From CAVXDY01 sp963760715 (GTDB taxonomy: Bacteria; Actinomycetota; Thermoleophilia; Miltoncostaeales; Miltoncostaeaceae): a stretch of 64,000 nt of DNA. Positions 27,708 to 37,042 of the stretch are shown in pieces. The notes beneath the pieces are model-generated. The model was not told the DNA's origin. It made no database searches and was given only the letters and a program-made list of their open reading frames with translations. The position numbers and the translations under genes are program-made. The stretch's first letter is position 1. Each line of letters opens with the position of its first letter. Where the stretch lies: positions 124,001-188,000 of the forward strand of contig CAVXDY010000004.1 of the NCBI GenBank assembly GCA_963760715.1, written 5' to 3'.

Positions 27708-30513
27708 GTGCGCCCCCTGGAGCTCGAGCTCACCGCCTTCCGCAGCTACGACCGCGCGAGGATCGACCTGCGGCCGTACGAGCGGGTGGTCATCACCGGC
27801 GACACGGGCGCGGGCAAGACGTCCCTGCTCGACGCCGTCTGCTTCGCGCTCTTCGGGCGGACGCCCGAGCAGACCCGACCGCGCGAGCTGCTGACCCTGG
27901 GCCACTCGCACGGCGAGGTGCGGCTGACCTTCTCGGCGCGGGGCGAGGTGTGGCGGGCCACGCGCCGCTACGGGAGGGACGCGCCGGAGCCGGCGCACCT
28001 GCTGGAGAGGCTCGTGACCGACGGCGGCCCGTCGCGCGAGACCATCTCCGGCGAGGCCGCGGTCGAGCGGCGCCTGTCGACCGTGGTGGGCATGAGCTTC
28101 GCCGCCTTCACGAGCGCGGTGATGCTGACGCAGGGGCGGTTCGCGCAGTTCCTGTCGTCGCAGCCGCGCGACCGCGACGCGATCCTGCGCGAGCTGTTCG
28201 GCGTGGCGTCCCTCGAGGGCGCCCGCCAGGCGGCGCTGGTGCACGCGGCCGCCGCGCAGCGGCAGGCCGACCTGAGGGCGGAGGACGCCGCCCGCCTGCC
28301 CCCGCACGCAGCCGCCGCCCGCATCGCCGCCGCCCGGGCCGCGCGGGACGCCGCGGCGCGGCGCGGCGGCGCACGGGCCCTGCGGCCCGTGGCGGACCGG
28401 CTGGAGCGGCGGGGGGAGGAGGCCCAGGAGGCCCGGGCGGCGGCGGCCGGCGCACGGGCCGCGGCCGGTGCGCTGCCCGCGCGCGGCCCCGCCGAGGAGC
28501 TCCTGGCCCGTCTGCGGACGGCCCGCGAGGAGGCGGCGCGGGCCGACCGCGCCCGTGCCCGGGCGGCGTCGCGCGCGGCGGCGAAGGCCGAGGCCCGCGA
28601 TGGCCTCCGGGAGCGTCACGGCGGAGGAGCGGCCGAGCTGGCGACGCTCGCGGAGCGCGCCGCGCGGGCCGAGGAGCTGGCGCGCGGGCTGCCCGCGCGG
28701 CGGGCCGTGCTGGCCGAGCGCGAGGCCGGCCTCGGCGCCCGCCGCGCCGAGCTGGACGAGCTGGCGCGCACGCTGTCCGAGGCCCTGTCCGAGCACGAGC
28801 GCCGGGAGGCCCGCGCGGCAGTCGTCTCCGCGCGGATCCGGCGGCGCGACGAGGCGGCGGCGGCCGTGGAGGCCCGCGGCCGGGCCGAGGCCGAGGCGCG
28901 CGCGGCCGGCGCGCGCTGCGAGGACGCGGCCCGAGCGCTGGCCGAGGCCGAGCGCGACCACGAGCGGGCTCACCGCCACGATCTGGCGGCGACCCTGCGC
29001 GCCGGCCTCACGACGGGCGACGCCTGCCCCGTGTGCGGCGGCCCGGTGGGCGACGTGCGGCCGGCGACCGACGGCGGCGGCGACGCGGCCCGCGAGGGGC
29101 TCCGGCGCGCCCGGAGCCGGGCCGACCAGAGCGCGCGGGCCCACGCGGCGGCCCAGGAGCGGGCCCGCGCCGCGGCGGCGGATGCCGACGCGGCGGTCGC
29201 CGCGCTCGCCCGCGCCGAGGCGGCGCTCGAGGAGGCGGGGATCTCCGACGCCCCAGGAGGAGCCGGGCGACGGCGAGATGGAGCGGGCGCGGGCGCGGCG
29301 CTCCGCCATCGACGCGGGGCGGGCGGGCCTGGCCGGCGGGGAGCGCGACCTGGCGTCGCGGCGGGCGCGGCTGGACGCCGACCGGGAGCGGGTGGACGAC
29401 GACGCGGCCGAGGTCGAGAGGGCGCGCGAGGGGCTCGGCGCGTGGGCGGCGCGCACCGTTCCCGCCGAGGCCCTGGCGGCGGCCGTCGCCGAGGTCCGGG
29501 CGGCCGAGGCGGCGGCCGACGCCGCCGTCGCCGCCGCGACCGACACGGCCGACGCGGTGGCCCGGATGCACGCCGAGGTGGCGGCGCTGGAGGGCGGACC
29601 GGTCGCCGCGCTGCGGGCCGCCACGGCGCGCGCCGCGAGCCGGACGCGGCTCGAGGCCCCGGCCGACGACCTGCCGGCCGAGGAGCTCGTCGCGGCGGCG
29701 GCCGCGCTGCGCGAGCGGGCGCTCGCCGCCGCCCGCGCCCACGATGCCGTCGCCGAGGACGCCGAGCGGGGGATGCGGGAGGAGGCCGCCCGGCTGGCCG
29801 CCCTGGGCGAGGGTCTGGGGGTGGCCGAGCCCGGGGACGTCGGGCCGGCCCTGCGCCGGTTCGACCGGGCGCGCGACGAGAGCCGCGCGCGGCTCGGCGC
29901 TCTCGAACGGGCCGCCGCCGATGCGCGGCGCCTGCGGGCCGAGGCCGAGGCCGCGCGAGCCGAGGCCCGCGTGCACCAGCAGGTCGCGGCCGACCTGCGC
30001 GCCAACGCCTTCCCGCGCTTCCTGCTGGCGCGCTACCGCGAGCGGCTGGCGCTGGGGGCCTCCGCCCGCCTGCAGGAGCTGACCGCCGGCGCCTACCGCT
30101 TCTGCGGGACGGAGCCGGATCCCATGGCGGTGGTCGACATGCGCCGCGGGGAGCGGCTGCGGCCGGTCGCGAGCCTGTCCGGCGGCGAGCGCTTCCTGGC
30201 GAGCCTGGCGCTGGCGCTGGGGCTCTCCGACGTGGCGACGGAGTCGGGCGGCCGGCTCGACTGCCTGTTCCTGGACGAGGGGTTCTCGTCGCTCGACGCC
30301 GAGTCGCTCGAGCAGGCGCTGGCGGGCGTCGAGAGGCTGGCCGGGGACGGGCGGCTGGTGGGGGTCATCACCCACCTCCCGGGGGTGGCCGAGCGGCTGG
30401 GCGCCGCGATCCACGTGCGCAAGGACCCCGGCGGGGCGAGCCACATCGAGGACGCCCCGCACCCCGGCGAGGGGACGATCGCGCCCGACGGCGCCGGTAT
30501 GCTCGCCGCGTGA
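27708..30513 (+). CDS. sbcC: DNA repair ATPase subunit SbcC, one-base frameshift in the coil
   Basis: SbcC is an SMC-like ATPase. GTG 27708 starts LELELTAFRSYDRARIDLRP with Walker A GDTGAGKTS. A long Ala/Arg/Glu coiled coil follows, with the zinc hook Cys440-Pro-Val-Cys443 at its tip. The C-terminal half has the signature LSGGERFLASLALALGLSD and Walker B LDCLFLDEGFSSLD. The two halves are in different frames: text is natural up to EEAGISDA and resumes one base over as QEEPGDGEMERARARR. One extra base in the CCCC run at 29251-29254 would explain it. The repaired protein is about 934 residues, within the usual size. Confidence 0.9.
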
Positions 30514-30905
30514 CCCGCGCCTTCCTCTGGGCCAACCTGGTCCTGGCCGTCCTGGTGTCCGTGGGGGTCTTCGTGCAGGTGTACCTGATCGCCTCGTACT
30601 TCTTCGGTGCGGGCCAGGATGCGCTGGACGCCCACAAGAACCTCGGCGGCATCGTGCACATCGTCGAGGTGCTCGTCTTCCTGGCCGCCATCGGTGGCTA
30701 CTGGCGCAAATGGGGCGAGATCGGGCTGAGCTTCACCCTCGCCGTGATCGGGACGATCCAGCTCGGCCTCGCGGACGGCGACGACTGGGTGGGCGGCCTG
30801 CACGGGGTCTTCGCCCTGCTGGTGCTGCTCCTGGCCGGGGCGATCACGCACCGCACCATGCGGGCCCTGGGCGTCGGGCCCCGCGGCGCGGCCGGGGCGG
30901 CCTAG
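30510..30905 (+). CDS. Small four-helix membrane protein, function unknown
   Basis: GTG 30510 overlaps the sbcC stop. The 131 residues contain four hydrophobic helices (LWANLVLAVLVSVGVFVQVYLIA, IVHIVEVLVFLAAIGGYW, GLSFTLAVIGTIQLGLA, GVFALLVLLLAGAITH) with histidines in helices two and three-four (HIVEV, LHGVF, THRTM). It resembles small actinobacterial membrane proteins of the DUF6220 kind, but I am not sure. There is no evident link to SbcCD beyond position. Confidence 0.75.
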   Translation: MTRAFLWANLVLAVLVSVGVFVQVYLIASYFFGAGQDALDAHKNLGGIVHIVEVLVFLAAIGGYWRKWGEIGLSFTLAVIGTIQLGLADGDDWVGGLHGVFALLVLLLAGAITHRTMRALGVGPRGAAGAA

Positions 30906-30939
30906 CCCCACCGGCGGCGGGGACCCGCTCCGACCGCCG

Positions 30940-32127
30940 TCAGGTCGGGCGGCGCTCCGAGCGGGCCAGCGGGCCCAGCACCACCCAGCCCACCAGGGGT
31001 GCGGCGGCGGCGAGCGCGAAGGCGGCCGGCCAGGAGAGCAGGCCCACCGTCGCGCCGAACGCGGGGGGCGCGATCACCACGGCCACCGCCAGCACCGTGT
31101 TCTGGAGCCCGAGGGCCGTGCCGACGCGCCGGGGGCCGGCCATCTCGGCCGCGGCCGCGAACGAGACGCCGTTGCCGGCCATCAGCAGCACGCCGGCGAC
31201 GATCAGGAGCGGCACCGCGGCGGCGTCGGGGCCCCACAGCAGCGCCGCGGCCAGCGCGAGGGAGGCGGCGCCCGCCAGGGCGAGGATGCGCAGAGGCCGG
31301 ATCCGGCTGGCGAGGCGGTCCGACCAGGCGCCGGCGGCCACCCGCGCGAGCGCCCCGCCCAGCTGCACGCCCGCCAGCGCGAGGGCGGCGGCCCCCACCG
31401 ACCAGCCGCGCTCCTCGTGCAGGTAGAGGGCCAGGAAGCTCAGGACCGACAGCTGTGCCAGAACGACGCTGGCCGTGCCCAGGGACAGGCGCCAGATCGC
31501 GGGGTCGCGGAGGGGCCCGGACTCGGTCGCCTCGCGCTCGCCCTCGCCGCCCTCCGGCCGCCGCAGGCCGACCGCCGCCACGAACGAGCCGACGAGGCAG
31601 GCGCAGGAGAGGGACAGCATCACCGCGGGGACACCGCCGTGGTGGGCGGCCAGCGGCAGCAAGGCCGCGGCGGTGGCTCCGCCGAGCGGCGTGGCCATGT
31701 GGCGCAGGCCGAGGGCGAACCCGCGCCGGTCGGGCGCGAACCACGCCACCACCGCCCGGCCGCTGGCCGCGTTGGCGCTCGACCCCAGCGCGCCGGCCGC
31801 CACGAGGGCCGCCGCGAGCTCCACGGCCGTTCCGGCGAGGGAGGCCAGGGCCAGCGCTCCGGCGGCGCCCGCCAGGCCGACGGAGATCACCGCCCGCTCG
31901 CCGATGCGGTCGGCGAGGGCGCCCCAGGCGAGGAGGGTCGCGACGACCCCCACCGTCGAGGCCGCGAGCAGCGCGCCCGTGGCGGCCAGCGAGAGGTCGA
32001 ACTCGGAGCGGATCTCCGGCGCCACGGCCGGCAACCCGAGCTGCAGCGCCGAGATGCTCGCCTGGGCGGTCATCCCCACCGCGAGGACGACCCAGCGGTA
32101 TCCGGCCGCGCCTCCCTCCGGCGTCAG
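30940..32127 (-). CDS. Major facilitator superfamily transporter
   Basis: This 395-residue protein has about twelve membrane helices. The loop 2-3 signature reads WGALADRIGERAVI, and loop 8-9 reads WSDRLASRIRPL, both typical of MFS. The substrate is unknown. The first helix begins at YRWVVLAVG, before any ATG or GTG. The only upstream start candidate is CTG 32127, overlapping the stop of the S9 peptidase gene (CTGA); GTG or ATG starts further in would cut the first helix. It is probably co-transcribed with the peptidase, so import of peptides or amino acids is possible but unproven. Confidence 0.88.
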   Translation of the reverse strand: MTPEGGAAGYRWVVLAVGMTAQASISALQLGLPAVAPEIRSEFDLSLAATGALLAASTVGVVATLLAWGALADRIGERAVISVGLAGAAGALALASLAGTAVELAAALVAAGALGSSANAASGRAVVAWFAPDRRGFALGLRHMATPLGGATAAALLPLAAHHGGVPAVMLSLSCACLVGSFVAAVGLRRPEGGEGEREATESGPLRDPAIWRLSLGTASVVLAQLSVLSFLALYLHEERGWSVGAAALALAGVQLGGALARVAAGAWSDRLASRIRPLRILALAGAASLALAAALLWGPDAAAVPLLIVAGVLLMAGNGVSFAAAAEMAGPRRVGTALGLQNTVLAVAVVIAPPAFGATVGLLSWPAAFALAAAAPLVGWVVLGPLARSERRPT

Positions 32128-33962
32128 TCGCCGACCCGTCCGCCGAGGTGGGTCGCGAAGAAGCGCTCGATGGCCCCGTAGGCCTCCAGCCGGTTCTCGG
32201 GCTTGACGAAGCCGTGGCCCTCGCCCTCCTTGACCAGGTACTCGACCGTCACCCCGCGGGCACGCAGGGCCGCCACGATCTGGTCCGACTCGGCCTTCGT
32301 GACGCGCGGGTCGTTGGCCCCCTGGATGACGAGGAGCGGGCAGCGGATGTCCGCCACCCGCGTGAGCGGCGAGCGGGCCTCCATGTCGGCGCGCTGCTCG
32401 GGATCCTCGGGGTCGCCCACGTAGCGGAACCAGGTGCTGGCGAGGAACGGGCGCCAGTAGGCCGGGAAGGAGCGCACCAGGCTCACCAGGCTCGAGGGCC
32501 CCACGACGCTGACGGCCGCGGCGAAGACGTCGGGCGTGAAGGAGGCGCCCACCAGGGCGGCGTAGCCCCCGTACGAGCCACCGTAGATGCCGACCCGCTC
32601 GCGGTCGGCGATGCCCTCGCCCACCAGCCAGCTCACCCCGTCGATGAGGTCGTCGTGCATCCGGCCGGCGAACTCGTGCTCGGCCGCGTGGGTGAACGCC
32701 TTCCCGAAGCCGGTGGAGCCGCGGTAGTTGACCTGGAGGACGGCGTACCCGCGGTTGGCGAGGAGCTGGACCTCGGGGTCGTAGCCCCAGGCGTCGCGCG
32801 CCCACGGCCCGCCGTGCACCAGCAGCACCGCGGGGAGCCCCCGGGGCTCCACGTCGAGGGGCAGCGTCAGGTAGCTGTGCAGCACCAGCCCGTCGCGCGC
32901 GTCGATCCTCACCGGCCGCATCGGGGCGAGGGTGGCCGGGTCGAGCCAGGGCCGGCTGCGGTAGAGCAGCTCGGCGCTGCCGCTCGCGCGGTCGTAGAGG
33001 TAGGTCGCCCCCGGGTCGCGGTCGTCGTCGAAGGCCACGACGAAGGCCGTCTCCTCGGCGTCCTGGCCGCTGATGTGCGGGTCGCCGGGGTGCAGGTCCC
33101 GCACCCTCGCCCAGTCGCGCGCCAGGTCGGGATCGGTCGCGTGCATGACGATCCGGTCGCGCAGGTAGACGGCCCCCAGCAGCTCCCCGGTGCGGTCGCT
33201 CATGATCGGTCCGGAGAGGTCGGCCTCCTCATCGGCGTCGATCAGCACCTCGGAGCCGTCGGCCGGGTCGAGCTCCACCAGGCGCAGCAGGTCGGAGCCG
33301 CGTGCGCTGCCCACCAGCAGGCGCGAGCCGTCAGCAGTGAACGCGAAGGGGTGGCCGCCGTCCTCGTTGACGTACTCGGCCACGACCTCGAACTCGTCGT
33401 CCTCGCCGTCGCGCATCAGGAGCTCGAAGTCCCCCTCGGGGGTCTGGGCCCGGGCGGCCCGCACCAGGCCCTGGCGATCGGCGACCCAGCCGATGATGTT
33501 CCCCGGATTGCGGGCCACCATCTCCGCGCCTCCCGTGGCCAGGGTCAGGCGGTAGGCGTCCGCGACCGACCGGTCGCGGAGGTTCATCGACACCAGCACG
33601 TGCCGCGGCGTGGCGCGCGGGGCCGCGATGAGCAGGCCCCGGACGCCGGGGTACGGCGTCAGGTCGCGCTCGCGGTCCCCGCCGGCGGCGTCGACCGCCA
33701 GCAGGTGGTGGTTCTCGTCGCCGCCGGCGTCGCGGTGGAAGAGGATGCGGGTCGAGTCCCGCGACCAGAGGTACGAGCGCACGCCGCGGTCGCGGTCGTT
33801 GGTCACGGGCACGGCATCCCCGCCGGCCACGTCGCGGACCCAGACGTTCATGACGCCGTCGCGGGGGGCCACCCACGACAGGCGCCGCCCGTCGGGCGAC
33901 AGCCGCGCTCCGGCCCGCTCGGGGTTGTCGAACAGGTGGCGGAGCGGGATCAGCGGCGGCAC
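32124..33962 (-). CDS. S9 family (prolyl oligopeptidase-like) peptidase
   Basis: This is a 612-residue two-domain enzyme. The N-terminal beta-propeller has TolB-like blades (LSPDGRRLSWVAPRDG, LWSRDSTRILFHRDAGG). The C-terminal alpha/beta-hydrolase has nucleophile Ser in GGSYGGYAAL, Asp in QGANDPRV and His in EGHGFVKPEN. It belongs with acyl-aminoacyl peptidase/DPP-like cytoplasmic peptidases; no signal peptide is visible. The start is GTG 33962. It is followed directly by the MFS gene. Confidence 0.93.
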   Translation of the reverse strand: MPPLIPLRHLFDNPERAGARLSPDGRRLSWVAPRDGVMNVWVRDVAGGDAVPVTNDRDRGVRSYLWSRDSTRILFHRDAGGDENHHLLAVDAAGGDRERDLTPYPGVRGLLIAAPRATPRHVLVSMNLRDRSVADAYRLTLATGGAEMVARNPGNIIGWVADRQGLVRAARAQTPEGDFELLMRDGEDDEFEVVAEYVNEDGGHPFAFTADGSRLLVGSARGSDLLRLVELDPADGSEVLIDADEEADLSGPIMSDRTGELLGAVYLRDRIVMHATDPDLARDWARVRDLHPGDPHISGQDAEETAFVVAFDDDRDPGATYLYDRASGSAELLYRSRPWLDPATLAPMRPVRIDARDGLVLHSYLTLPLDVEPRGLPAVLLVHGGPWARDAWGYDPEVQLLANRGYAVLQVNYRGSTGFGKAFTHAAEHEFAGRMHDDLIDGVSWLVGEGIADRERVGIYGGSYGGYAALVGASFTPDVFAAAVSVVGPSSLVSLVRSFPAYWRPFLASTWFRYVGDPEDPEQRADMEARSPLTRVADIRCPLLVIQGANDPRVTKAESDQIVAALRARGVTVEYLVKEGEGHGFVKPENRLEAYGAIERFFATHLGGRVGD

Positions 33963-34023
33963 GTGCGCTATGGTGGCATGTGCGGGGCGGGGGCCGTCGG
34001 CTTCCCGTGTGCGCGTTCGAAGG

Positions 34024-34053
34024 TTGGCGGTCGAGCGACCGGCGCTCTATCGT
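34024..34053 (+). promoter_or_regulatory. Possible promoter of the fab operon
   Basis: TTGGCG (34024-34029) and TATCGT (34048-34053) are spaced 18 bases and lie about 50 bases upstream of the GTG of the short leader frame. The match to a housekeeping promoter is fair but not strong. It lies in the 178-base gap between the divergent S9 peptidase gene and fabD. Confidence 0.35.
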
Positions 34054-34099
34054 TCTTCCGTGTGCCCCTTGTCAGTCCCCGTCGCATGAGGAGTCGGGC

Positions 34100-34144
34100 G
34101 TGACGTCGCTGAACCGGTTCCGCTGCTGGGTGGCGCGGCTCTGA
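34100..34144 (+). CDS. 14-residue leader reading frame before fabD
   Basis: GTG 34100 follows GAGGAG by six bases, the best ribosome site in this region, and encodes VTSLNRFRCWVARL. Its TGA (34142-34144) overlaps the CTG at which fabD must begin. It may be a real coupling leader. It could instead be the true fabD start if one or two bases are missing or extra near 34140. No amino-acid bias suggests attenuation. Confidence 0.3.
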   Translation: MTSLNRFRCWVARL

Positions 34145-35061
34145 TCGCGCTGCTTTTCCCTGGACAGGGGGCGCAGCAGGTCGGCATGGGGCGGGCGATG
34201 GCGGCGGCATTCCCGGTCGCCCAGCGCACCTTCGAGGAGGCGAACGACGTCCTCGGGTACGACCTCGCGCGCATCTGCTTCGAGGGCCCGCACGAGGAGC
34301 TCATGCTCACCCGGCACTGCCAGCCGGCGATTCTGGCGAACTCGGTGGCCGCCTGGCGGGTCGCGCGCGAGGCCGGCGTCCAGGGCGATCTGACCATGGG
34401 GCACTCCCTGGGCGAGTACTCCGCGCTGGTGGCCTGCGGCAGCCTCTCGTTCGACGAGGCGCTGCGGCTGGTGAAGGCGCGCGGCGACGCCACCACGATC
34501 GCCGCCGCGGCGAGCCCGGGCGGGATGGCCGCCCTGCTGGGCGCCAGCGACGAGGACGTGGAGGCGATGTGCGCCGAGGCCGGCGAGGTCTGGCCGGCGA
34601 ACTACAACTGCCCGGGCCAGATCGTCGCCTCCGGCCTGCACCGCGGCGTCGACCGCCTGCTCGATCTCGCGCACGCCCGCGGCATCAAGTCGAGGATCCT
34701 CGACGTGGACGGAGCGTTCCACTCGTCGGTGATGGCGCCGGCCGCGGACAGGCTGCGCGAGGCGCTGTCGAGCGTGAAGATCGGCACCCCCTCGCTGCCG
34801 TTCCTGTCGGCGACCTCGGGGGCGTTCGAGAAGGGCGAGCGACTGCGCTCGCTGCTCGCCCAGCAGCTCACCGCTCCGGTGCGCTTCACCCAGACGGTTC
34901 GCGCGGCGCTGGACCACGGCGCCGACACCTTCGTCGAGTTCGGCCACCGCCGCGTGCTGGTCGGGCTCGTCCGCCGCATCCGCCCGGACGTGCAGGCCGT
35001 GCACCTGGGGCAGCCCTCCGACCTCCCGGCACTCCTGGCGCTCGCAGGGCGCTCCGGGTAG
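34141..35061 (+). CDS. fabD: Malonyl-CoA:ACP transacylase
   Basis: FabD loads malonate onto acyl carrier protein. The 306-residue protein starts (CTG)-IALLFPGQGAQQVGMG, the universal N-terminus of the family. The nucleophile is Ser89 (GHSLGEYSAL) and the catalytic His is His194 (DVDGAFHSSVMAPA). The first ATG (34186) would remove the PGQGAQ oxyanion loop, and no ATG, GTG or TTG precedes it in frame after TGA 34087. CTG 34141, overlapping the leader stop, is therefore the likely start. It begins the fab cluster. Confidence 0.92.
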   Translation: MIALLFPGQGAQQVGMGRAMAAAFPVAQRTFEEANDVLGYDLARICFEGPHEELMLTRHCQPAILANSVAAWRVAREAGVQGDLTMGHSLGEYSALVACGSLSFDEALRLVKARGDATTIAAAASPGGMAALLGASDEDVEAMCAEAGEVWPANYNCPGQIVASGLHRGVDRLLDLAHARGIKSRILDVDGAFHSSVMAPAADRLREALSSVKIGTPSLPFLSATSGAFEKGERLRSLLAQQLTAPVRFTQTVRAALDHGADTFVEFGHRRVLVGLVRRIRPDVQAVHLGQPSDLPALLALAGRSG

Positions 35062-35063
35062 GG

Positions 35064-35795
35064 GTGCCCGTCGCCCTCGTCACCGGGGCGAGCAAGGGCA
35101 TCGGAGCCGCATGCGCGGTCGCTCTCGCCGAGGGCGGCTATGACATCGGACTGACCTTCGCCGAAGACCGCGCGGGCGCCGAGCGGGTGGCCGAGCGGGT
35201 CGCGGCGGCCGGACGGCGCGCGCACGTCCAGCGGGCCGAGGCGCGCGACCCCGCGTCGGCCCCCGCGATGGTGCGGGACGTGGAGGAGGCCCTCGGGCCG
35301 CTCGACGCCCTGGTCGCGAACGCCGGGATCACCCGGGACGGGCCCGCCGTGCGCATGACGGGCGAGGCGTGGCGGGGGCCGATCGACATCAACCTCACGG
35401 GGACGATGCAGGCCGCGTGCGCGGCGCTCGGGGGGATGATGCGGCGTGGCTCCGGGAGCATCGTCGCGATCTCGTCGGTGGTCGGCGCGCAGGGCAACGC
35501 CGGCCAGGCGAACTACGCGGCCTCCAAGGCCGGCATCGTGGGCCTGGTGCGCAGCCTGGCGCGCGAGGCGGGCCCGGCCGGGGTGCGGGTGAACGCGGTC
35601 GCGCCGGGATACGTCACCACGCGGCTCACCGACGTGCTCGCCGGCGACCAGCGCGACCGGCTGCTGGCGGCGACGGCCCTCGGGCGGCTCGGGGAGCCCG
35701 CCGACGTGGCGGGCCCGGTCGCGTGGCTGTGCTCCTCGGCCGCCGCGTTCGTCACCGGGGCCGTGCTGGCGGTGGACGGAGGGCTGCGGCTGTGA
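35064..35795 (+). CDS. fabG: 3-oxoacyl-ACP reductase
   Basis: FabG reduces the beta-keto group of acyl-ACP with NADPH. The 243-residue SDR has VALVTGASKGIGAACA, LVANAGITRDG, the catalytic Ser-Tyr-Lys set (VAISSVVG, NYAASKAG) and the end VTGAVLAVDGGLRL. GTG 35064 is two bases after the fabD stop. The stop overlaps the GTG of the first fabF. Confidence 0.95.
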   Translation: MPVALVTGASKGIGAACAVALAEGGYDIGLTFAEDRAGAERVAERVAAAGRRAHVQRAEARDPASAPAMVRDVEEALGPLDALVANAGITRDGPAVRMTGEAWRGPIDINLTGTMQAACAALGGMMRRGSGSIVAISSVVGAQGNAGQANYAASKAGIVGLVRSLAREAGPAGVRVNAVAPGYVTTRLTDVLAGDQRDRLLAATALGRLGEPADVAGPVAWLCSSAAAFVTGAVLAVDGGLRL

Positions 35796-37042
35796 GCGAG
35801 AAGCGCCGCGTGGTCATCACAGGCCTGGGCATGGTGAGCCCGCTCGGCATCGGCTGGCGGGACTCCTGGAACGCCGCGCTCGAGGGCCGCGCCTGCGCGG
35901 GCCCGATCACGCGCTTCGACACCACCGGCCACGCCTGCCGCATCGCGTGCGAGGTGGACGGCTTCGACCCCGAGGACTTCATCGACCGCCGCGGGACCCG
36001 GAGGATGGACCGCGTGAGCCAGATGGCCGTCGCCGCCGCGCGGCTCGCGCTGGAGGACGCCGACCTCACGATCGAGGACGGCGGCGGCCGCGCGGGCACG
36101 GTCATCGCCACCGGCAACGGGGGCAGCGCGGCCTTCGAGGACAACCACCGCGCGCTGCTGGAGCGCGGGGCCGACCGCGCCTCCCCGCTGATGGTCCCGA
36201 TGGCGATCGTGAACATGTCCGCCGGGCACGTCTCGATGCAGCTCGGCCTGCGCGGCCCGGCCTCGTGCGTGGTCACGGCGTGCGCCTCGGGCAACCACGG
36301 CATCGGGGACGCCGCCGCGATCATCCGCCGGGGCGCCGCCGACGTGATGCTGGCCGGAGGCGCGGAGGCCGGCGTGACGGCCTACTGCATGGCCAGCCTG
36401 GACGCCACGCGCGCCCTGTCGCGCCGGAACGACGAGCCCGGGCTCGCGAGCCGCCCGTTCGACGTCGGCCGCGACGGCTTCGTCGCGGCCGAGGGCGCGG
36501 CCGTGGTGGTGCTGGAGAGCCTGGAGCACGCCGTGGCCCGCGGGGCGGACGTGGTGTGCGAGGTGGCCGGCTACGGGGCCAGCAGCGACGCGTTCCACCT
36601 CACCGAGCCCGACCCCTCGGGCCGCTGGCAGGTGGAGGCCATGAGGATGGCGCTCGGCCACGCCGGCCGCGACCCGTCGGAGATCGACTACGTCAACGCC
36701 CACGGCACCTCGACGGCCGCGGGCGACCCGGTGGAGATCGGGGCCCTGCGCCGGCTCGTGGGCGACGACGGCGCCGCCGGCCTGGCGGTCAGCTCCACCA
36801 AGTCCATGCACGGCCACGGCATGGGCGCGGCCGGCGGCTTCGAGACCGTGCTGACGGCGCTCGCCATCCGCGAGGGCGTGATCCCCCCCACGATCAACCT
36901 GGACGAGCTCGACCCGGCCTGCATGGGCGTCGATCACGTGGCGAACCAGGCCCGCCGGGCCACCGTGCGCCTGGCCCTCTCGAACTCCTTCGGCTTCGGC
37001 GGCCACAACGCCGTCCTGGCGCTCGCGGCGGTGGACGGATGA
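35792..37042 (+). CDS. fabF: 3-oxoacyl-ACP synthase II (first copy)
   Basis: This condensing enzyme extends acyl-ACP by malonyl-ACP. The 416-residue KAS II protein has Cys164 (VTACASGNHG), His304 (NAHGTSTAAGD) and His342 (MHGHGMGAAGG). It starts RVVITGLGMVSPLGIG and ends FGFGGHNAVLALA. GTG 35792 overlaps the fabG stop, and the stop overlaps the ATG of a second fabF. All catalytic residues are intact. Confidence 0.95.
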   Translation: MSEKRRVVITGLGMVSPLGIGWRDSWNAALEGRACAGPITRFDTTGHACRIACEVDGFDPEDFIDRRGTRRMDRVSQMAVAAARLALEDADLTIEDGGGRAGTVIATGNGGSAAFEDNHRALLERGADRASPLMVPMAIVNMSAGHVSMQLGLRGPASCVVTACASGNHGIGDAAAIIRRGAADVMLAGGAEAGVTAYCMASLDATRALSRRNDEPGLASRPFDVGRDGFVAAEGAAVVVLESLEHAVARGADVVCEVAGYGASSDAFHLTEPDPSGRWQVEAMRMALGHAGRDPSEIDYVNAHGTSTAAGDPVEIGALRRLVGDDGAAGLAVSSTKSMHGHGMGAAGGFETVLTALAIREGVIPPTINLDELDPACMGVDHVANQARRATVRLALSNSFGFGGHNAVLALAAVDG

